In this document: in pieces, positions 52,779 to 61,219 of the stretch
Layout: each line of letters begins with the position of its first letter
How positions within the stretch are numbered: position 1 is the stretch's first letter
Source: Microbacterium murale
GTDB taxonomy: Bacteria; Actinomycetota; Actinomycetes; Actinomycetales; Microbacteriaceae
Direction of reading: 5' to 3'
Assembly (NCBI RefSeq): GCF_014635185.1
Contig: NZ_BMCM01000003.1
Span: forward strand, 481,623-545,622
Length of the DNA stretch: 64,000 bases
Made by a program: the position numbers and the translations under genes
The notes under the pieces: generated by a model
Seen by the model: the letters and a program-made list of their open reading frames with translations, nothing else
What the model was told of the DNA's origin: nothing
Database searches by the model: none

Positions 52779-53807
52779 TCAGCCGAACAGCGCCGCGGCC
52801 TCGTCGTAGCGATAGCGCGGCACGGTGTTGAGCTCGCCGAGCGCCTCTTCGAACGGCACCCGCACGATGTCGGTGCCCTTCATCGCGACCATCTTGCCCC
52901 ATGCGCCTTCCACGATCGCGTCCGCCGCATGCAGGCCGAGCCGAGTGGCGAGCACGCGGTCGAATCCGGACGGCGAACCGCCACGCTGAATGTGCCCGAG
53001 GATCGTCGCGCGGGTCTCTATGCCGGTGATGCGCTCGATCGCGGGAGCCAGCTGGTCGCCGATACCGCCGAGGCGCGGACGGTTGAAGGCATCCAGTCCC
53101 TTATCGCTGAAGGCCTCGTCCATGCCCTCGAGCTTGAAGCCCTCCGACACGACGACGAGCGGCGCCCGGCCGCGGTCGTGTGCGCTCGTGACGAGTTCCG
53201 TGATCTCGTCGATCGACATCGGCACCTCGGGGATGCAGATGACGTGAGCGCCGGCCGCCATGCCCGCGTGCAGCGCGATCCACCCCACGTGGCGGCCCAT
53301 GACCTCGGCCACCATGCAGCGCTGGTGCGAATCGCCGGTGGTGCGGAGGCGGTCCATCGCATCCGTCGCGATGTTCACGGCGGTGTCGAAGCCGAACGAG
53401 TAGTCCGTGGCCCGCAGGTCGTTGTCGATGGTCTTGGGCACGCCCAGCACGTTCAGCCCGTCTTTCGCGAGCCGATCCGCCGCAGCCAGAGTGCCCTCGC
53501 CGCCGATCGCGACGATCCCGTCGATCTTGTGTCCGTAGAGGGTCTTGGCGATGTTCTCCGCGCCGCCGCGCTCGCCCTCATAGGGGTTGGTGCGGCTGGT
53601 TCCCAGGATCGTCCCGCCGATCTTGGACAATCCCTTGACCTCGTGACGAGTGAGCGGCATGAAGTCGCCCTCGACGACCCCGCGCCATCCGTCGCGGATG
53701 CCGACGAACTCGAGGTCGTACGAGGTCGTGCCCTTGAGCACGATGCCGCGGATCACCGCGTTGAGTCCGGGGCAGTCGCCGCCGCTGGTGAGGATGCCGA
53801 TCTTCAT
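52779..53807 (-). CDS. pfkA: 6-phosphofructokinase
   Basis: PFK phosphorylates fructose 6-phosphate in glycolysis. In 342 residues GGDCPGLNAVIRG is at the start, GGEGTL near 103-108 has the glycine that marks ATP use, and PKTIDND near 125 has the lysine usual in PPi-type enzymes. This mixed set is found in the actinobacterial group III enzymes. ATP as donor is most likely. MGRHVGW and GHIQRGGSP are also intact. GAAGG precedes ATG 53807. Confidence 0.95.
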   Translation of the reverse strand: MKIGILTSGGDCPGLNAVIRGIVLKGTTSYDLEFVGIRDGWRGVVEGDFMPLTRHEVKGLSKIGGTILGTSRTNPYEGERGGAENIAKTLYGHKIDGIVAIGGEGTLAAADRLAKDGLNVLGVPKTIDNDLRATDYSFGFDTAVNIATDAMDRLRTTGDSHQRCMVAEVMGRHVGWIALHAGMAAGAHVICIPEVPMSIDEITELVTSAHDRGRAPLVVVSEGFKLEGMDEAFSDKGLDAFNRPRLGGIGDQLAPAIERITGIETRATILGHIQRGGSPSGFDRVLATRLGLHAADAIVEGAWGKMVAMKGTDIVRVPFEEALGELNTVPRYRYDEAAALFG

Positions 53808-53863
53808 GCTGGTGCCTTCAGACGTTTTCGGGAGGGGGGGACGGGCGACGCTGCCTGCTCTCG

Positions 53864-53869
53864 ACCCTA
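53864..53869 (-). promoter_or_regulatory. -10 hexamer TAGGGT upstream of pfkA
   Basis: TAGGGT on the minus strand, 56 bases before the pfkA ATG, would give a leader with the GAAGG site. No good -35 is visible. Confidence 0.35.
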
Positions 53870-53904
53870 GTGGGCATCACTGCCGGATGCCATTCCGACC
53901 GCGC

Positions 53905-53952
53905 GAAAAACGACGATCTTGCCGGCCGGAATACGCCCGATCGTCGTTCTTC
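53905..53952 (-). terminator. Second terminator after the SNF2 helicase gene
   Basis: On the minus strand GAACGACGATC pairs with GATCGTCGTT around a 20-base loop and is followed by TTTTTCGC. It stands directly downstream of another terminator and upstream of pfkA. Confidence 0.75.
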
Positions 53953-53955
53953 CGC

Positions 53956-53973
53956 AAAAAGGGCGGATCGCCC
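53956..53973 (-). terminator. First terminator after the SNF2 helicase gene
   Basis: On the minus strand GGGCG-ATC-CGCCC is followed at once by TTTTT, a textbook intrinsic terminator about 50 bases after the helicase stop. Confidence 0.8.
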
Positions 53974-54021
53974 GCAGAACACCCACCAAGAAGGCCGTTT
54001 CTTAACAGCCCCGGCGGTGCC

Positions 54022-56157
54022 TCAGTCGCCGAGCGCCTGCCGAAGCAGGTGCATCAGTGCCGCCAGCTGCACGGACTCGCTCGGAGTCTCGAGCACCGCT
54101 TCGCCGTCCAGCGCCCTGGCCGCGAGGCCCTGCTTCTGATCGATGAGCTCGGCGATCTTCGTGTCGATCGTGTGCGCGGCGATGATCCGCCATGCCGTGA
54201 CCGGCTCGTCCTGTCCGATGCGGTGCACGCGGTCGATCGCCTGCGTCTGCTCCGCGGCGGTCCAGCTCAACTCAGCGAGGACGACGTTGGAGGCCGCCTG
54301 CAGGTTGAGTCCGACGCCGGCCGCGGTGAGCGAGCAGACCGCGATGCCGACGCTCTCGTCGCCGTTGAAGTCGTCGATCGCCTGCTGTCGTGCCGGCGTC
54401 GTCTGATCGCCGCGGATCGAGACGTAACGGATGCCGGATGCCGCGAAGTGCGCCTCGGCCTGGTCCATCACGTCGATGTGCTTGGCGAAGAACACGACCT
54501 TGCCGACCGAACGCTGCAGCTGCGCGGCGTAGTCCGCGGCGAGCTGAGCCTTGGCCTGACCGATCTTGCGAACCATCGTGAAGACGTTGTCTCCGCCTGT
54601 GCCTGCGGCCTTCGACTCCTCGAGTTCGTTGTGCGCCACGAGCCGGACGATGTCGTCGTCGATCTCGCCGGGCTCCAGCCCGCGGTCGCCGCGAGCCTGG
54701 ACGATGCGACGGTACTTCGCAGCCAACCGCTCCCCCAGCTCGCGCTCGGCCTGACGGATGCCACGGCCGAACTCATCGTCCAGTTGCACCGGCAGGTCTG
54801 CGATCAGCTTGTCCGGCAGGTCGGCGGCGACGTCCTTCTTCTTGCGTCGGACGATGCCCATCGAGATCACGGCGTCGCGCGCTTCCGCATAGAACGACTT
54901 GTCCGCCGGCGTGAGTCCGGTGTCGTCGAGCTTCTCCATCAGCTCCGCACCCGGTTTGTCGCCCGTCGTCCAGCCGAGGAAACGCCAGATCGCGTCGAAG
55001 TCCTCGACGTCGTTGATCAGCGGCGTACCGGTGAGCGCCATCATGAGCGGGTCGTGGGAGCGCTCACGGATGCGCGAGGCCAGCGCCAGCACGTTCTGCG
55101 AACGCTGCGAGGAAAGGTTCTTGATGAAGTGCGCCTCGTCCACGACCATGCCCTTGAGCCCGATCGAGCTGAGCCATGACAGGTGCCGGTCGAGGATCTC
55201 GTAGTTCACGATGAAGACGTCGGCGAACGCGTCGATGTCGGCACCGTCGCCCTGGATCACAGTGGCCCTGCGCTGCGGGGTCCACCGCTCCACCTCGCGA
55301 GCCCAGTTCATCTTCACGACGTTCGGCACGACGACGAGGAGGGGGTATGCGTCGGCGATGGATGCCGCGAGAACGGACTGCGCGGTCTTGCCGAGGCCCG
55401 GTTCGTCCGCCAGGAGGAAGCTGCGGTGACCTGCGCGCACGGATTCGAGGAACCGTGACTGATGCACCATCACCTCGAGGCCCTTGGGCGAGATGTGATC
55501 GTACTCCGGCGTCGGCGGCAGTTCCATGCTGGCGGCCGACCCGCCCGCGCCGGTCTCGAATGCCTTGTACAGCGGTCCCATCAGTTCCCAGTCGTCGAGC
55601 CTCCGCCTGGGTGCCGTCGGGCGCCGAGGAGTGAGGTCGGGCGCGAGGAACGGGTTCGCGAGTTGTCGTGATTCCACCGCGGCCGGGATCACCTGGCGTT
55701 CGGCGAGGGCCGCCGGCACCACCGGTGCCTGCACCGGCGCGATGTCGGTGATGATGAGCTCTTCCGGTGCGAGTTCGGCGCCGGACTCGAGCAGCCAGTC
55801 ACGGCGCATGCGCTTCGCCACCGGGCTGGTGGCCGAGTCCGCCTCGAGCAACTGGATGAGAGAGGTGTCGCGTGCGGCGGTCTTCGCCAGGATCGTCGCG
55901 ACGCCGTCGAGCCGCTTGAGCAGTTCGGCGCGTGTGGAATCCACGAACGCGGCATCCGTCTTCACCCTGGCGCGCTCCTCGCGCACCAGGAAGGCGATCA
56001 CCTGGAACTTGACCCGGTTCGTCGGCCCGAGCTTTCCGCGCTGAGCCTTGGCCTCGATCTCGCGCACCTTGCGGGCGAGGATCGGGATCAGTGGGGCCTC
56101 GTCATCACGACGTGACGTCTTCTTGCGCCGCGTGGCGGCGGTTGCCGTAGTCGGCAT
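54022..56157 (-). CDS. SNF2-family DNA-dependent ATPase/helicase, SMARCAL1-like
   Basis: A 711-residue SWI2/SNF2 protein. Residues 1-210 are a basic, helical region without a named domain. The motor has Walker A DEPGLGKT (251-258), DEAH (340-343), motif III LTGTPLIND, and the second RecA-like half with FFAKHIDVMDQAE, AAGVGLNLQAASNVVLAE and QAIDRVHRIGQ. The short form without extra domains resembles annealing-type SMARCAL1/ZRANB3. No restriction or defence genes adjoin it, so repair or nucleoid remodelling is more likely than phage defence. Paired terminators follow. Confidence 0.9.
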   Translation of the reverse strand: MPTTATAATRRKKTSRRDDEAPLIPILARKVREIEAKAQRGKLGPTNRVKFQVIAFLVREERARVKTDAAFVDSTRAELLKRLDGVATILAKTAARDTSLIQLLEADSATSPVAKRMRRDWLLESGAELAPEELIITDIAPVQAPVVPAALAERQVIPAAVESRQLANPFLAPDLTPRRPTAPRRRLDDWELMGPLYKAFETGAGGSAASMELPPTPEYDHISPKGLEVMVHQSRFLESVRAGHRSFLLADEPGLGKTAQSVLAASIADAYPLLVVVPNVVKMNWAREVERWTPQRRATVIQGDGADIDAFADVFIVNYEILDRHLSWLSSIGLKGMVVDEAHFIKNLSSQRSQNVLALASRIRERSHDPLMMALTGTPLINDVEDFDAIWRFLGWTTGDKPGAELMEKLDDTGLTPADKSFYAEARDAVISMGIVRRKKKDVAADLPDKLIADLPVQLDDEFGRGIRQAERELGERLAAKYRRIVQARGDRGLEPGEIDDDIVRLVAHNELEESKAAGTGGDNVFTMVRKIGQAKAQLAADYAAQLQRSVGKVVFFAKHIDVMDQAEAHFAASGIRYVSIRGDQTTPARQQAIDDFNGDESVGIAVCSLTAAGVGLNLQAASNVVLAELSWTAAEQTQAIDRVHRIGQDEPVTAWRIIAAHTIDTKIAELIDQKQGLAARALDGEAVLETPSESVQLAALMHLLRQALGD

Positions 56158-56350
56158 GCTCCTCCTGAGCGTGAATACCGAACCGCCGTCAAGGTCGGTT
56201 CGTGCCGTACGAGTCGTCCGCGTGTGGCGCCAGCCAGGACCGTGCGAACGTTGTGCGGTCGTTCTCGTGGTGCCGGTGTGGCGCGCTCCCGAAAACGACT
56301 CTGCGAGAAGTTTACGTCATCCTCGCAATAAATCATCGATCGACGGGCGA

Positions 56351-57307
56351 CTACGCCCGGACTTCACCTGTCAGAAGGGCGCGCGCTGCCACCACATCGG
56401 CCGCCATCTGCGCCATGAGCGCCTCGATGCCCTCGAACGCGACCATGCCGCGCAATCGCTCGGTGAACTCGACGGTGACATCGTGCCCGTAGAGGTCGAG
56501 GGAGTCCTCATCAAGCACATGCGCCTCGACCTGACGCACCAGGACATCGTCGAAGGTCGGGTTCGTCCCGACGGAGACCGCCGCGGGATATCGCACGGCT
56601 GTGTCGTGATCGATGAGCCAGCCCGCATACACACCGTCCGCAGGGACGAGGGCATCGACGCTCGCCGACAGGTTCGCGGTCGGGAAACCCAGCTCGCGAC
56701 CGCGTTTGTGTCCGTGCACGACCTCGCCGCGCACGTCGACCGCGCGCCCCAGGACGACCTCGGCCGTCTTCACATCCCCCTCGGCGAGCAGTTCGCGTAT
56801 CCAGCTGGATGAGACCCGGCGCTCGGAACCCTCGACGTACACGTCCTCCACCACATCCACGGTGAAGCCATGCTGCGGGCCGAGCTCGCGCAGGAGCTCG
56901 GGGGTGCCCGCTCCCTTGTGCCCGAACCGGAAGTCGCGTCCGACGAGCACCGTGGACACGTGCAGCGCATCGACCAGGATCTTCTCGACGAAATCGATCG
57001 GCGTGCGTGAGGCCAGCTCGCGATCGAATGTCAGCAGCAGCGTCGCATCGAGTCCGAGCTCGCCGAGCAGTTCGAGTTTGCGTTCCACCGAGACCACGTT
57101 CTCCGGACAGATCTCCGGCCGCAGCAGCGCGAGCGGGTTGCGGTCGAAGGTGACTGCGACGGCGCGTGCTCCGGATGCCGCGGCATCCGCCTTGAGACGC
57201 TCGATCACCGCACGATGTCCGGCGTGCACGCCGTCGAACTTGCCGATCGCGACGGCTGAGGGACCGAAATCGGCCGGCACCCCGCTCGGGTCGCGGAAGA
57301 CGATCAC
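56351..57307 (-). CDS. ribF: Bifunctional riboflavin kinase/FAD synthetase
   Basis: RibF makes FMN and then FAD. The 318-residue protein has the adenylyltransferase domain first (IGKFDGVHAGHR at 22-31, SSSWIRELL near 165) and the flavokinase second (GRELGFPTANLS near 205, GVYAGW). It starts with GTG 57307 overlapping the stop of the small membrane protein gene as GTGA. truB lies two genes upstream, the normal pairing. A 193-base gap without clear features follows. Confidence 0.96.
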   Translation of the reverse strand: MIVFRDPSGVPADFGPSAVAIGKFDGVHAGHRAVIERLKADAAASGARAVAVTFDRNPLALLRPEICPENVVSVERKLELLGELGLDATLLLTFDRELASRTPIDFVEKILVDALHVSTVLVGRDFRFGHKGAGTPELLRELGPQHGFTVDVVEDVYVEGSERRVSSSWIRELLAEGDVKTAEVVLGRAVDVRGEVVHGHKRGRELGFPTANLSASVDALVPADGVYAGWLIDHDTAVRYPAAVSVGTNPTFDDVLVRQVEAHVLDEDSLDLYGHDVTVEFTERLRGMVAFEGIEALMAQMAADVVAARALLTGEVRA

Positions 57308-57741
57308 GCCGTCACCTCCGCGGTGCGGACCGCCTCGACGGGGCGGTGTGTGCGCAGCCACCAGATCCCGAACATCGGAAGGACCAGCGGGATGAACAGA
57401 TAGCCGCGGCCGAACACCGACCAGACCGAGTCGTGCTGGAACAGCTCGGGAACCGCGAGGCTCAGCACGCCGACCACGAGCACGCCGACCAGCTCGAAGA
57501 CGATCGCGACCCAGGCGACCGTGTACCAGCCGCGTCGACCGGCGAGCACCAGCGCCAGAGTCGCGAGGATGTACACACCGGCGGCGATCGCCGAGAGCGT
57601 GTACGCCAGGGGCGCCTCGTCGAACTTCCGCACGATCTGCACGAAGCTGCGGCCTGTGGCAGCCAGCGCCATCACGGCGTAGACGATGACGAGGACACGG
57701 CCTATGCCGGTCATCCGATTGCGGGTTGCGGTGATGCTCAT
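57304..57741 (-). CDS. Four-helix membrane protein upstream of ribF
   Basis: A 145-residue protein with four membrane helices (about 13-30, 47-66, 72-94, 110-128) and no catalytic motif; I cannot assign a family. GGAGG lies five bases before ATG 57741. Its stop overlaps the ribF start, so it is co-translated with ribF. Helix content and size recall small transport or DUF families of Microbacteriaceae. Confidence 0.72.
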   Translation of the reverse strand: MSITATRNRMTGIGRVLVIVYAVMALAATGRSFVQIVRKFDEAPLAYTLSAIAAGVYILATLALVLAGRRGWYTVAWVAIVFELVGVLVVGVLSLAVPELFQHDSVWSVFGRGYLFIPLVLPMFGIWWLRTHRPVEAVRTAEVTA

Positions 57742-57788
57742 AGCATCCTCCATTCTAAGCGCGCGAGGAATGCTCGATCGCCGCACGC

Positions 57789-58157
57789 TCAGCCGACCTG
57801 AACGGTCCAGATCACCTGCATCCGCCAGAGCATGATCGCGACCGCGAGTGCGACCAGACCGAGGATGACGGTGCTCCAGCGGCTGCGTTCGAGCAGCGCC
57901 CAGATCACACCGCCGATCGGCAGCAGGGCTGCAGAGATGAGATAGACCCAGAACTCCAGCGGGTCGCCCGAGGGCGGGTTGCCGGCGAAAGGCGCGATGA
58001 TCGCCACGATGACCTGCACGATGAGCAGCACCTCGACGAGAGCGAGCGCACCGACCGAGAAGTCGCTCGGTCGCCGGCCCGCCAGTCCTGCGACTGCGCA
58101 GAACACTCCCGCCGCGACTGCGACGGCGATCTGCAATGTGGTGAACCAGAGGATCAT
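57789..58157 (-). CDS. Small membrane protein downstream of truB
   Basis: A 122-residue protein with four membrane helices (near 7-25, 33-55, 68-88, 95-113) and no known motif. Its start overlaps the truB stop by four bases, making it part of the truB operon. Together with the preceding membrane gene it forms a two-gene insertion between truB and ribF. Confidence 0.72.
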   Translation of the reverse strand: MILWFTTLQIAVAVAAGVFCAVAGLAGRRPSDFSVGALALVEVLLIVQVIVAIIAPFAGNPPSGDPLEFWVYLISAALLPIGGVIWALLERSRWSTVILGLVALAVAIMLWRMQVIWTVQVG

Positions 58158-59047
58158 CGGGACGCCTCCGGCATGTTCATGACGCTCTTGATATCGCTGC
58201 CGCGCTTCGCCACGATCCCGACGAGTGCCCCTTCGGGGTCGATCGCCGCGGCGAGGGCGCCGTCGAGCCTGGCGGCCTGACCGCCCAGTCGCTTGCCGTG
58301 TCGCAAGTCGCGCGCATCGTCTTCGGTGACCTCGAGCGGTTGCAGGATCGCGGAGGCCGCCACGGCCGGCGTCAGTGTCTTCGCACCGGTGAGGGAGTCG
58401 ATGTCGACGGCGTCCGTGACATCGAAGGGTCCGATCCTCGTGCGCCGGAGCGCCGTGAGATGTCCTCCGATGCCGAGCGCATCCCCGAGATCGCGGGCGA
58501 GTGCGCGGATGTACGTGCCGGACGAGCAGTCCACCACGACGTCGAGATCGATCACGCCGCCGCCACGGCGCTCGTCCAGCAGGTCGAACCGCGACACGGT
58601 GACCGCTCGAGCCTTGAGCTCCACCTCTTCGCCCGCGCGGACGAGGGCGTAGGCGCGACGTCCGTCGACTTTGATCGCGGACACCGCACTGGGCACCTGG
58701 GAAATGTCACCTGTGAGCGCGGCGATCCCGGTGCGGATCTGCTCGCTCGTCACCGCATCCACGTCGGCGGCGTCTGCTGCGCGGGTGATCTCGCCCTCTG
58801 CGTCGTCCGTGCCCGTCGCCTGCCCGAGCCGGACCGTCGCCAGGTAGGTCTTGTCGGCGCCGACGACATATGTGAGGAGCCGGGTGGCGCCTTCGATGCC
58901 GAGCACCAGCAGACCGGTCGCCATCGGATCGAGAGTGCCGGCGTGCCCGACCTTGCGCGTGCCGAACGCCTTTCGCGTCCGCGCGACCACGTCGTGGCTG
59001 GTCAGCCCACCGGGCTTGTCAACGAGGAGGATGCCGGGTGCGACCAT
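58154..59047 (-). CDS. truB: tRNA pseudouridine-55 synthase TruB
   Basis: TruB makes pseudouridine 55 in the T loop of tRNAs. The 297-residue protein has GHAGTLDPMATG with the catalytic D40, the YVVGADKTYLATVRLG segment, and the CSSGTYIRALARDLG region. A short C-terminal extension after residue 240 looks PUA-like, as in actinobacterial TruB. ATG 59047 has GGGGG and TAAGCT upstream. Confidence 0.96.
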   Translation of the reverse strand: MVAPGILLVDKPGGLTSHDVVARTRKAFGTRKVGHAGTLDPMATGLLVLGIEGATRLLTYVVGADKTYLATVRLGQATGTDDAEGEITRAADAADVDAVTSEQIRTGIAALTGDISQVPSAVSAIKVDGRRAYALVRAGEEVELKARAVTVSRFDLLDERRGGGVIDLDVVVDCSSGTYIRALARDLGDALGIGGHLTALRRTRIGPFDVTDAVDIDSLTGAKTLTPAVAASAILQPLEVTEDDARDLRHGKRLGGQAARLDGALAAAIDPEGALVGIVAKRGSDIKSVMNMPEASR

Positions 59048-59053
59048 TCCCCC

Positions 59054-59059
59054 AGCTTA
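59054..59059 (-). promoter_or_regulatory. -10 hexamer TAAGCT for truB
   Basis: TAAGCT on the minus strand ends six bases before the truB ATG; those six bases also form a purine-rich GGGGGA. Confidence 0.4.
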
Positions 59060-59087
59060 TCGAGGCCACGTCCGTGCTCCGTCGCCG

Positions 59088-59723
59088 TCAGCCGCAGACC
59101 TCATAAGGGGGCTGATCCGCCGTCGTCACAGTCACCGCATTCGCCTGTTCCGATGAGGTCGTGTAGAACTCAAAGAAGATCTTCGCTGTATCGCCCTGAA
59201 CGCTCAGCCAGGTGCCTTCGCCGATCGGCGCCGTACCCTCCACCGCGTCCGGATACTGAGCCAGGATCTCGTCCTCGGTCGACCCGATCCCGAGGCCTTC
59301 TTCAGTACGCGGGCCCACACCCGGCGTGACCGGATCGGCGGCCGAGGCTGACACCACCATGATGGGGTCGGTCTCGGTCGTGGTGCCGCGCGCGAAGTTG
59401 ACGTTGTAGGACTGATCCTGCGCATTCCACCACGCCGTCCACGAGCAGTTCTCGTCGTTCATCCACGATGTCGGCAGCGCCGACAGCGTGGCCTCGAAGT
59501 CACCGCCCGTCTCGATCGGACCAATGCCCTCGTCACTGACCAGCCAGGTGGACGGATCTTCCGGATCGGGTTCGTCCGTCTCCTGCGTCGGGGTGGGATC
59601 GGGCGACGGTGCGCTGGTCTCGGCGGTCGTCGGCTCTGGGGCCGGTTGTGCCGTGGCGCAGCCTGCGAGCGGCATGACGCTCACGGTAGCGATCGTGAGC
59701 ACGGCGATCATCCTGCGATGCAT
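59088..59723 (-). CDS. Secreted lipoprotein of unknown function
   Basis: A 211-residue protein with a lipoprotein signal: MHRRM, a hydrophobic stretch, and lipobox LAGC with C22. A Thr/Pro/Glu-rich spacer (about 25-60) leads to a folded domain holding two cysteines (in ENCSWTAWW and at the C terminus, VCG) that may form a disulfide. GGAG precedes ATG 59723. It is anchored outside the membrane. No family is recognised. Confidence 0.8.
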   Translation of the reverse strand: MHRRMIAVLTIATVSVMPLAGCATAQPAPEPTTAETSAPSPDPTPTQETDEPDPEDPSTWLVSDEGIGPIETGGDFEATLSALPTSWMNDENCSWTAWWNAQDQSYNVNFARGTTTETDPIMVVSASAADPVTPGVGPRTEEGLGIGSTEDEILAQYPDAVEGTAPIGEGTWLSVQGDTAKIFFEFYTTSSEQANAVTVTTADQPPYEVCG

Positions 59724-59783
59724 GTGATCTTCTCCTCTCCTCTGCCCGCACCCGCGTCTCGGCCCGGGGTCGGGCACTCCGCA

Positions 59784-59789
59784 TAGGCT
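59784..59789 (+). promoter_or_regulatory. -10 hexamer TAGGCT for mutY
   Basis: TAGGCT ends six bases before GTG 59796, implying a leaderless message and supporting the GTG start. Confidence 0.5.
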
Positions 59790-59795
59790 AACGAG

Positions 59796-60695
59796 GTGCC
59801 CGCGATCTCGACACCCCCATCGGACCTGGCTCCCACGCTCGCTGAGTGGTACCGCTCGGATGCGCGGGATCTGCCGTGGCGCCGGCCGGAGTTCCACGCG
59901 CAGTTCGGTGCGTGGGGCACGCTCGTCAGCGAGTTCATGCTGCAGCAGACGCCGGTGACGCGGGTGATACCGCATCTCGAGGCCTGGCTGCGGCGCTGGC
60001 CGACACCGACGTCGATGTCTCGCGCGACGCCGGCAGAGGTCGTGCTGCAGTGGGCGAACCTCGGCTATCCTCGACGCGCACTGTGGCTGCACCGCGCCGC
60101 GATAGAGATCACCGAGCGTCACAGCGGCGCGGTCCCGCGCGACGTCGATGCGCTGCTCGCGCTGTCCGGCATCGGCGATTACACCGCCAGGGCGGTGGCC
60201 GCATTCGCCTTCGGTGACCGGCATCCGGTCGTCGACACCAACACTCGCCGCGTCATCGCCCGCGCGCTCGAGGGCAGGTCTCACCCTGGACCTGCCGCGC
60301 GCAGTGATCTGGTCGCGATGCGGGCGCTGCTGCCTGAGTCGGATGACGAATCAGCCGTCTTCAACGCCGCGATGATGGAACTCGGTGCGACGGTGTGCAC
60401 ATCTCGCGCACCGAAGTGCGAACGGTGCCCCATCTCGGCGCAGTGCGTCTGGATCAACGCCGGTCGCCCTGACACCGGCGATGGACGCCGGCGACAGGCA
60501 CGATACGAAGGCTCCGATCGGCAGGCCAGAGGCGCGGTGCTGAAGGCGCTGCGTCACTCGGATGCAGGTGAGCTGCCTCTGGATGCCGTGATCCACGACT
60601 GGCCGGATGCCGTGCAGCGCGACCGTGCAATCGACTCTCTCATCGCAGACGGGCTCGCCGAGGCGGCGGAGCACATGCTCCGGCTGCCGCGCTGA
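59796..60695 (+). CDS. mutY: A/G-specific adenine glycosylase MutY
   Basis: MutY removes adenine mispaired with 8-oxoguanine. In 299 residues the catalytic E46 (SEFMLQQTPVTRV), helix-hairpin-helix LSGIGDYTA (123-131), D147 in VVDTNT, and the [4Fe-4S] cysteines C201, C208, C211 and C217 are all present. The usual C-terminal MutT-like 8-oxoG recognition domain is reduced to about 70 residues with no Nudix look. It is the only plus-strand gene among the infB-ribF genes. Confidence 0.95.
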   Translation: MPAISTPPSDLAPTLAEWYRSDARDLPWRRPEFHAQFGAWGTLVSEFMLQQTPVTRVIPHLEAWLRRWPTPTSMSRATPAEVVLQWANLGYPRRALWLHRAAIEITERHSGAVPRDVDALLALSGIGDYTARAVAAFAFGDRHPVVDTNTRRVIARALEGRSHPGPAARSDLVAMRALLPESDDESAVFNAAMMELGATVCTSRAPKCERCPISAQCVWINAGRPDTGDGRRRQARYEGSDRQARGAVLKALRHSDAGELPLDAVIHDWPDAVQRDRAIDSLIADGLAEAAEHMLRLPR

Positions 60696-60722
60696 GCCTA
60701 CTGCCTGCTGGCAGCGCTCGGT

Positions 60723-61157
60723 CTACTGCTGGTCGTCCTCATCGGCGCGCACGATGTACGGGTCGGCATCGCCGGCGTGTGTGGCCGACGATGCGAGCTT
60801 GGCAACCTCCGCGTCGCGCTCCTGCGCCTGACGGAGCAGCGCCGTGATGTTGTCGGCGTTCTCCGGAAGCGCATCGGGGATGAACTCCAGCGTCGGCACC
60901 AGACGGGTGCTCAGCTGCTTGCCCACTTCGCTGCGCAGTAGTCCGGTCGCCGAAGCGAGTGCGGCAGCGCTCGATGCTCGTTCCTCGTCGGTACCGAGCA
61001 CGGTGTAGAACGCCGAAGCGTGCTGCAGGTCACCGGAGACGCGGACGTCGGTTATGGTGACGAAGCCGAGTCGCGGGTCGCGCAGTCCTCGCTCGAGGCG
61101 CTCCGCCAGGATGACGCGAATGCGATCCGCCAGGCGTGCCTGTCGTTCTCCAGCCAT
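60723..61157 (-). CDS. rbfA: Ribosome-binding factor A
   Basis: RbfA helps 16S rRNA 5'-end maturation in the small subunit and in cold growth. The 144-residue protein has the KH-like core: ADRIRVILAERLERGLRDPRLGFVTITDVRVS (two adjoining parts), ASAFYTVLG, and LRSEVGKQLSTRLVPTLEFIPD. The tail is acidic. AAGGAA precedes ATG 61157. It follows infB as is normal. Confidence 0.96.
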   Translation of the reverse strand: MAGERQARLADRIRVILAERLERGLRDPRLGFVTITDVRVSGDLQHASAFYTVLGTDEERASSAAALASATGLLRSEVGKQLSTRLVPTLEFIPDALPENADNITALLRQAQERDAEVAKLASSATHAGDADPYIVRADEDDQQ

Positions 61158-61180
61158 TTCCTTCTTCTTCCGTGTGACGA

Positions 61181-61208
61181 ATGAGGGGCGCCCGCGGGCG
61201 CCCCTCAT
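61181..61208. terminator. Perfect palindrome between infB and rbfA
   Basis: ATGAGGGGCGCCCG and its exact complement form a 28-base palindrome, 12 bases after the infB stop and 24 bases before rbfA. No U tract follows, so it may be an attenuator, an RNA processing site or a stabilising hairpin within the operon. Confidence 0.55.
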
Positions 61209-61219
61209 ATTTGATCAGA

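Noticed and set aside
53870..54139. A 89-codon plus-strand frame between pfkA and the SNF2 gene
   Set aside because: It covers the two helicase terminators and the end of the helicase gene and has no ribosome-binding site or family.
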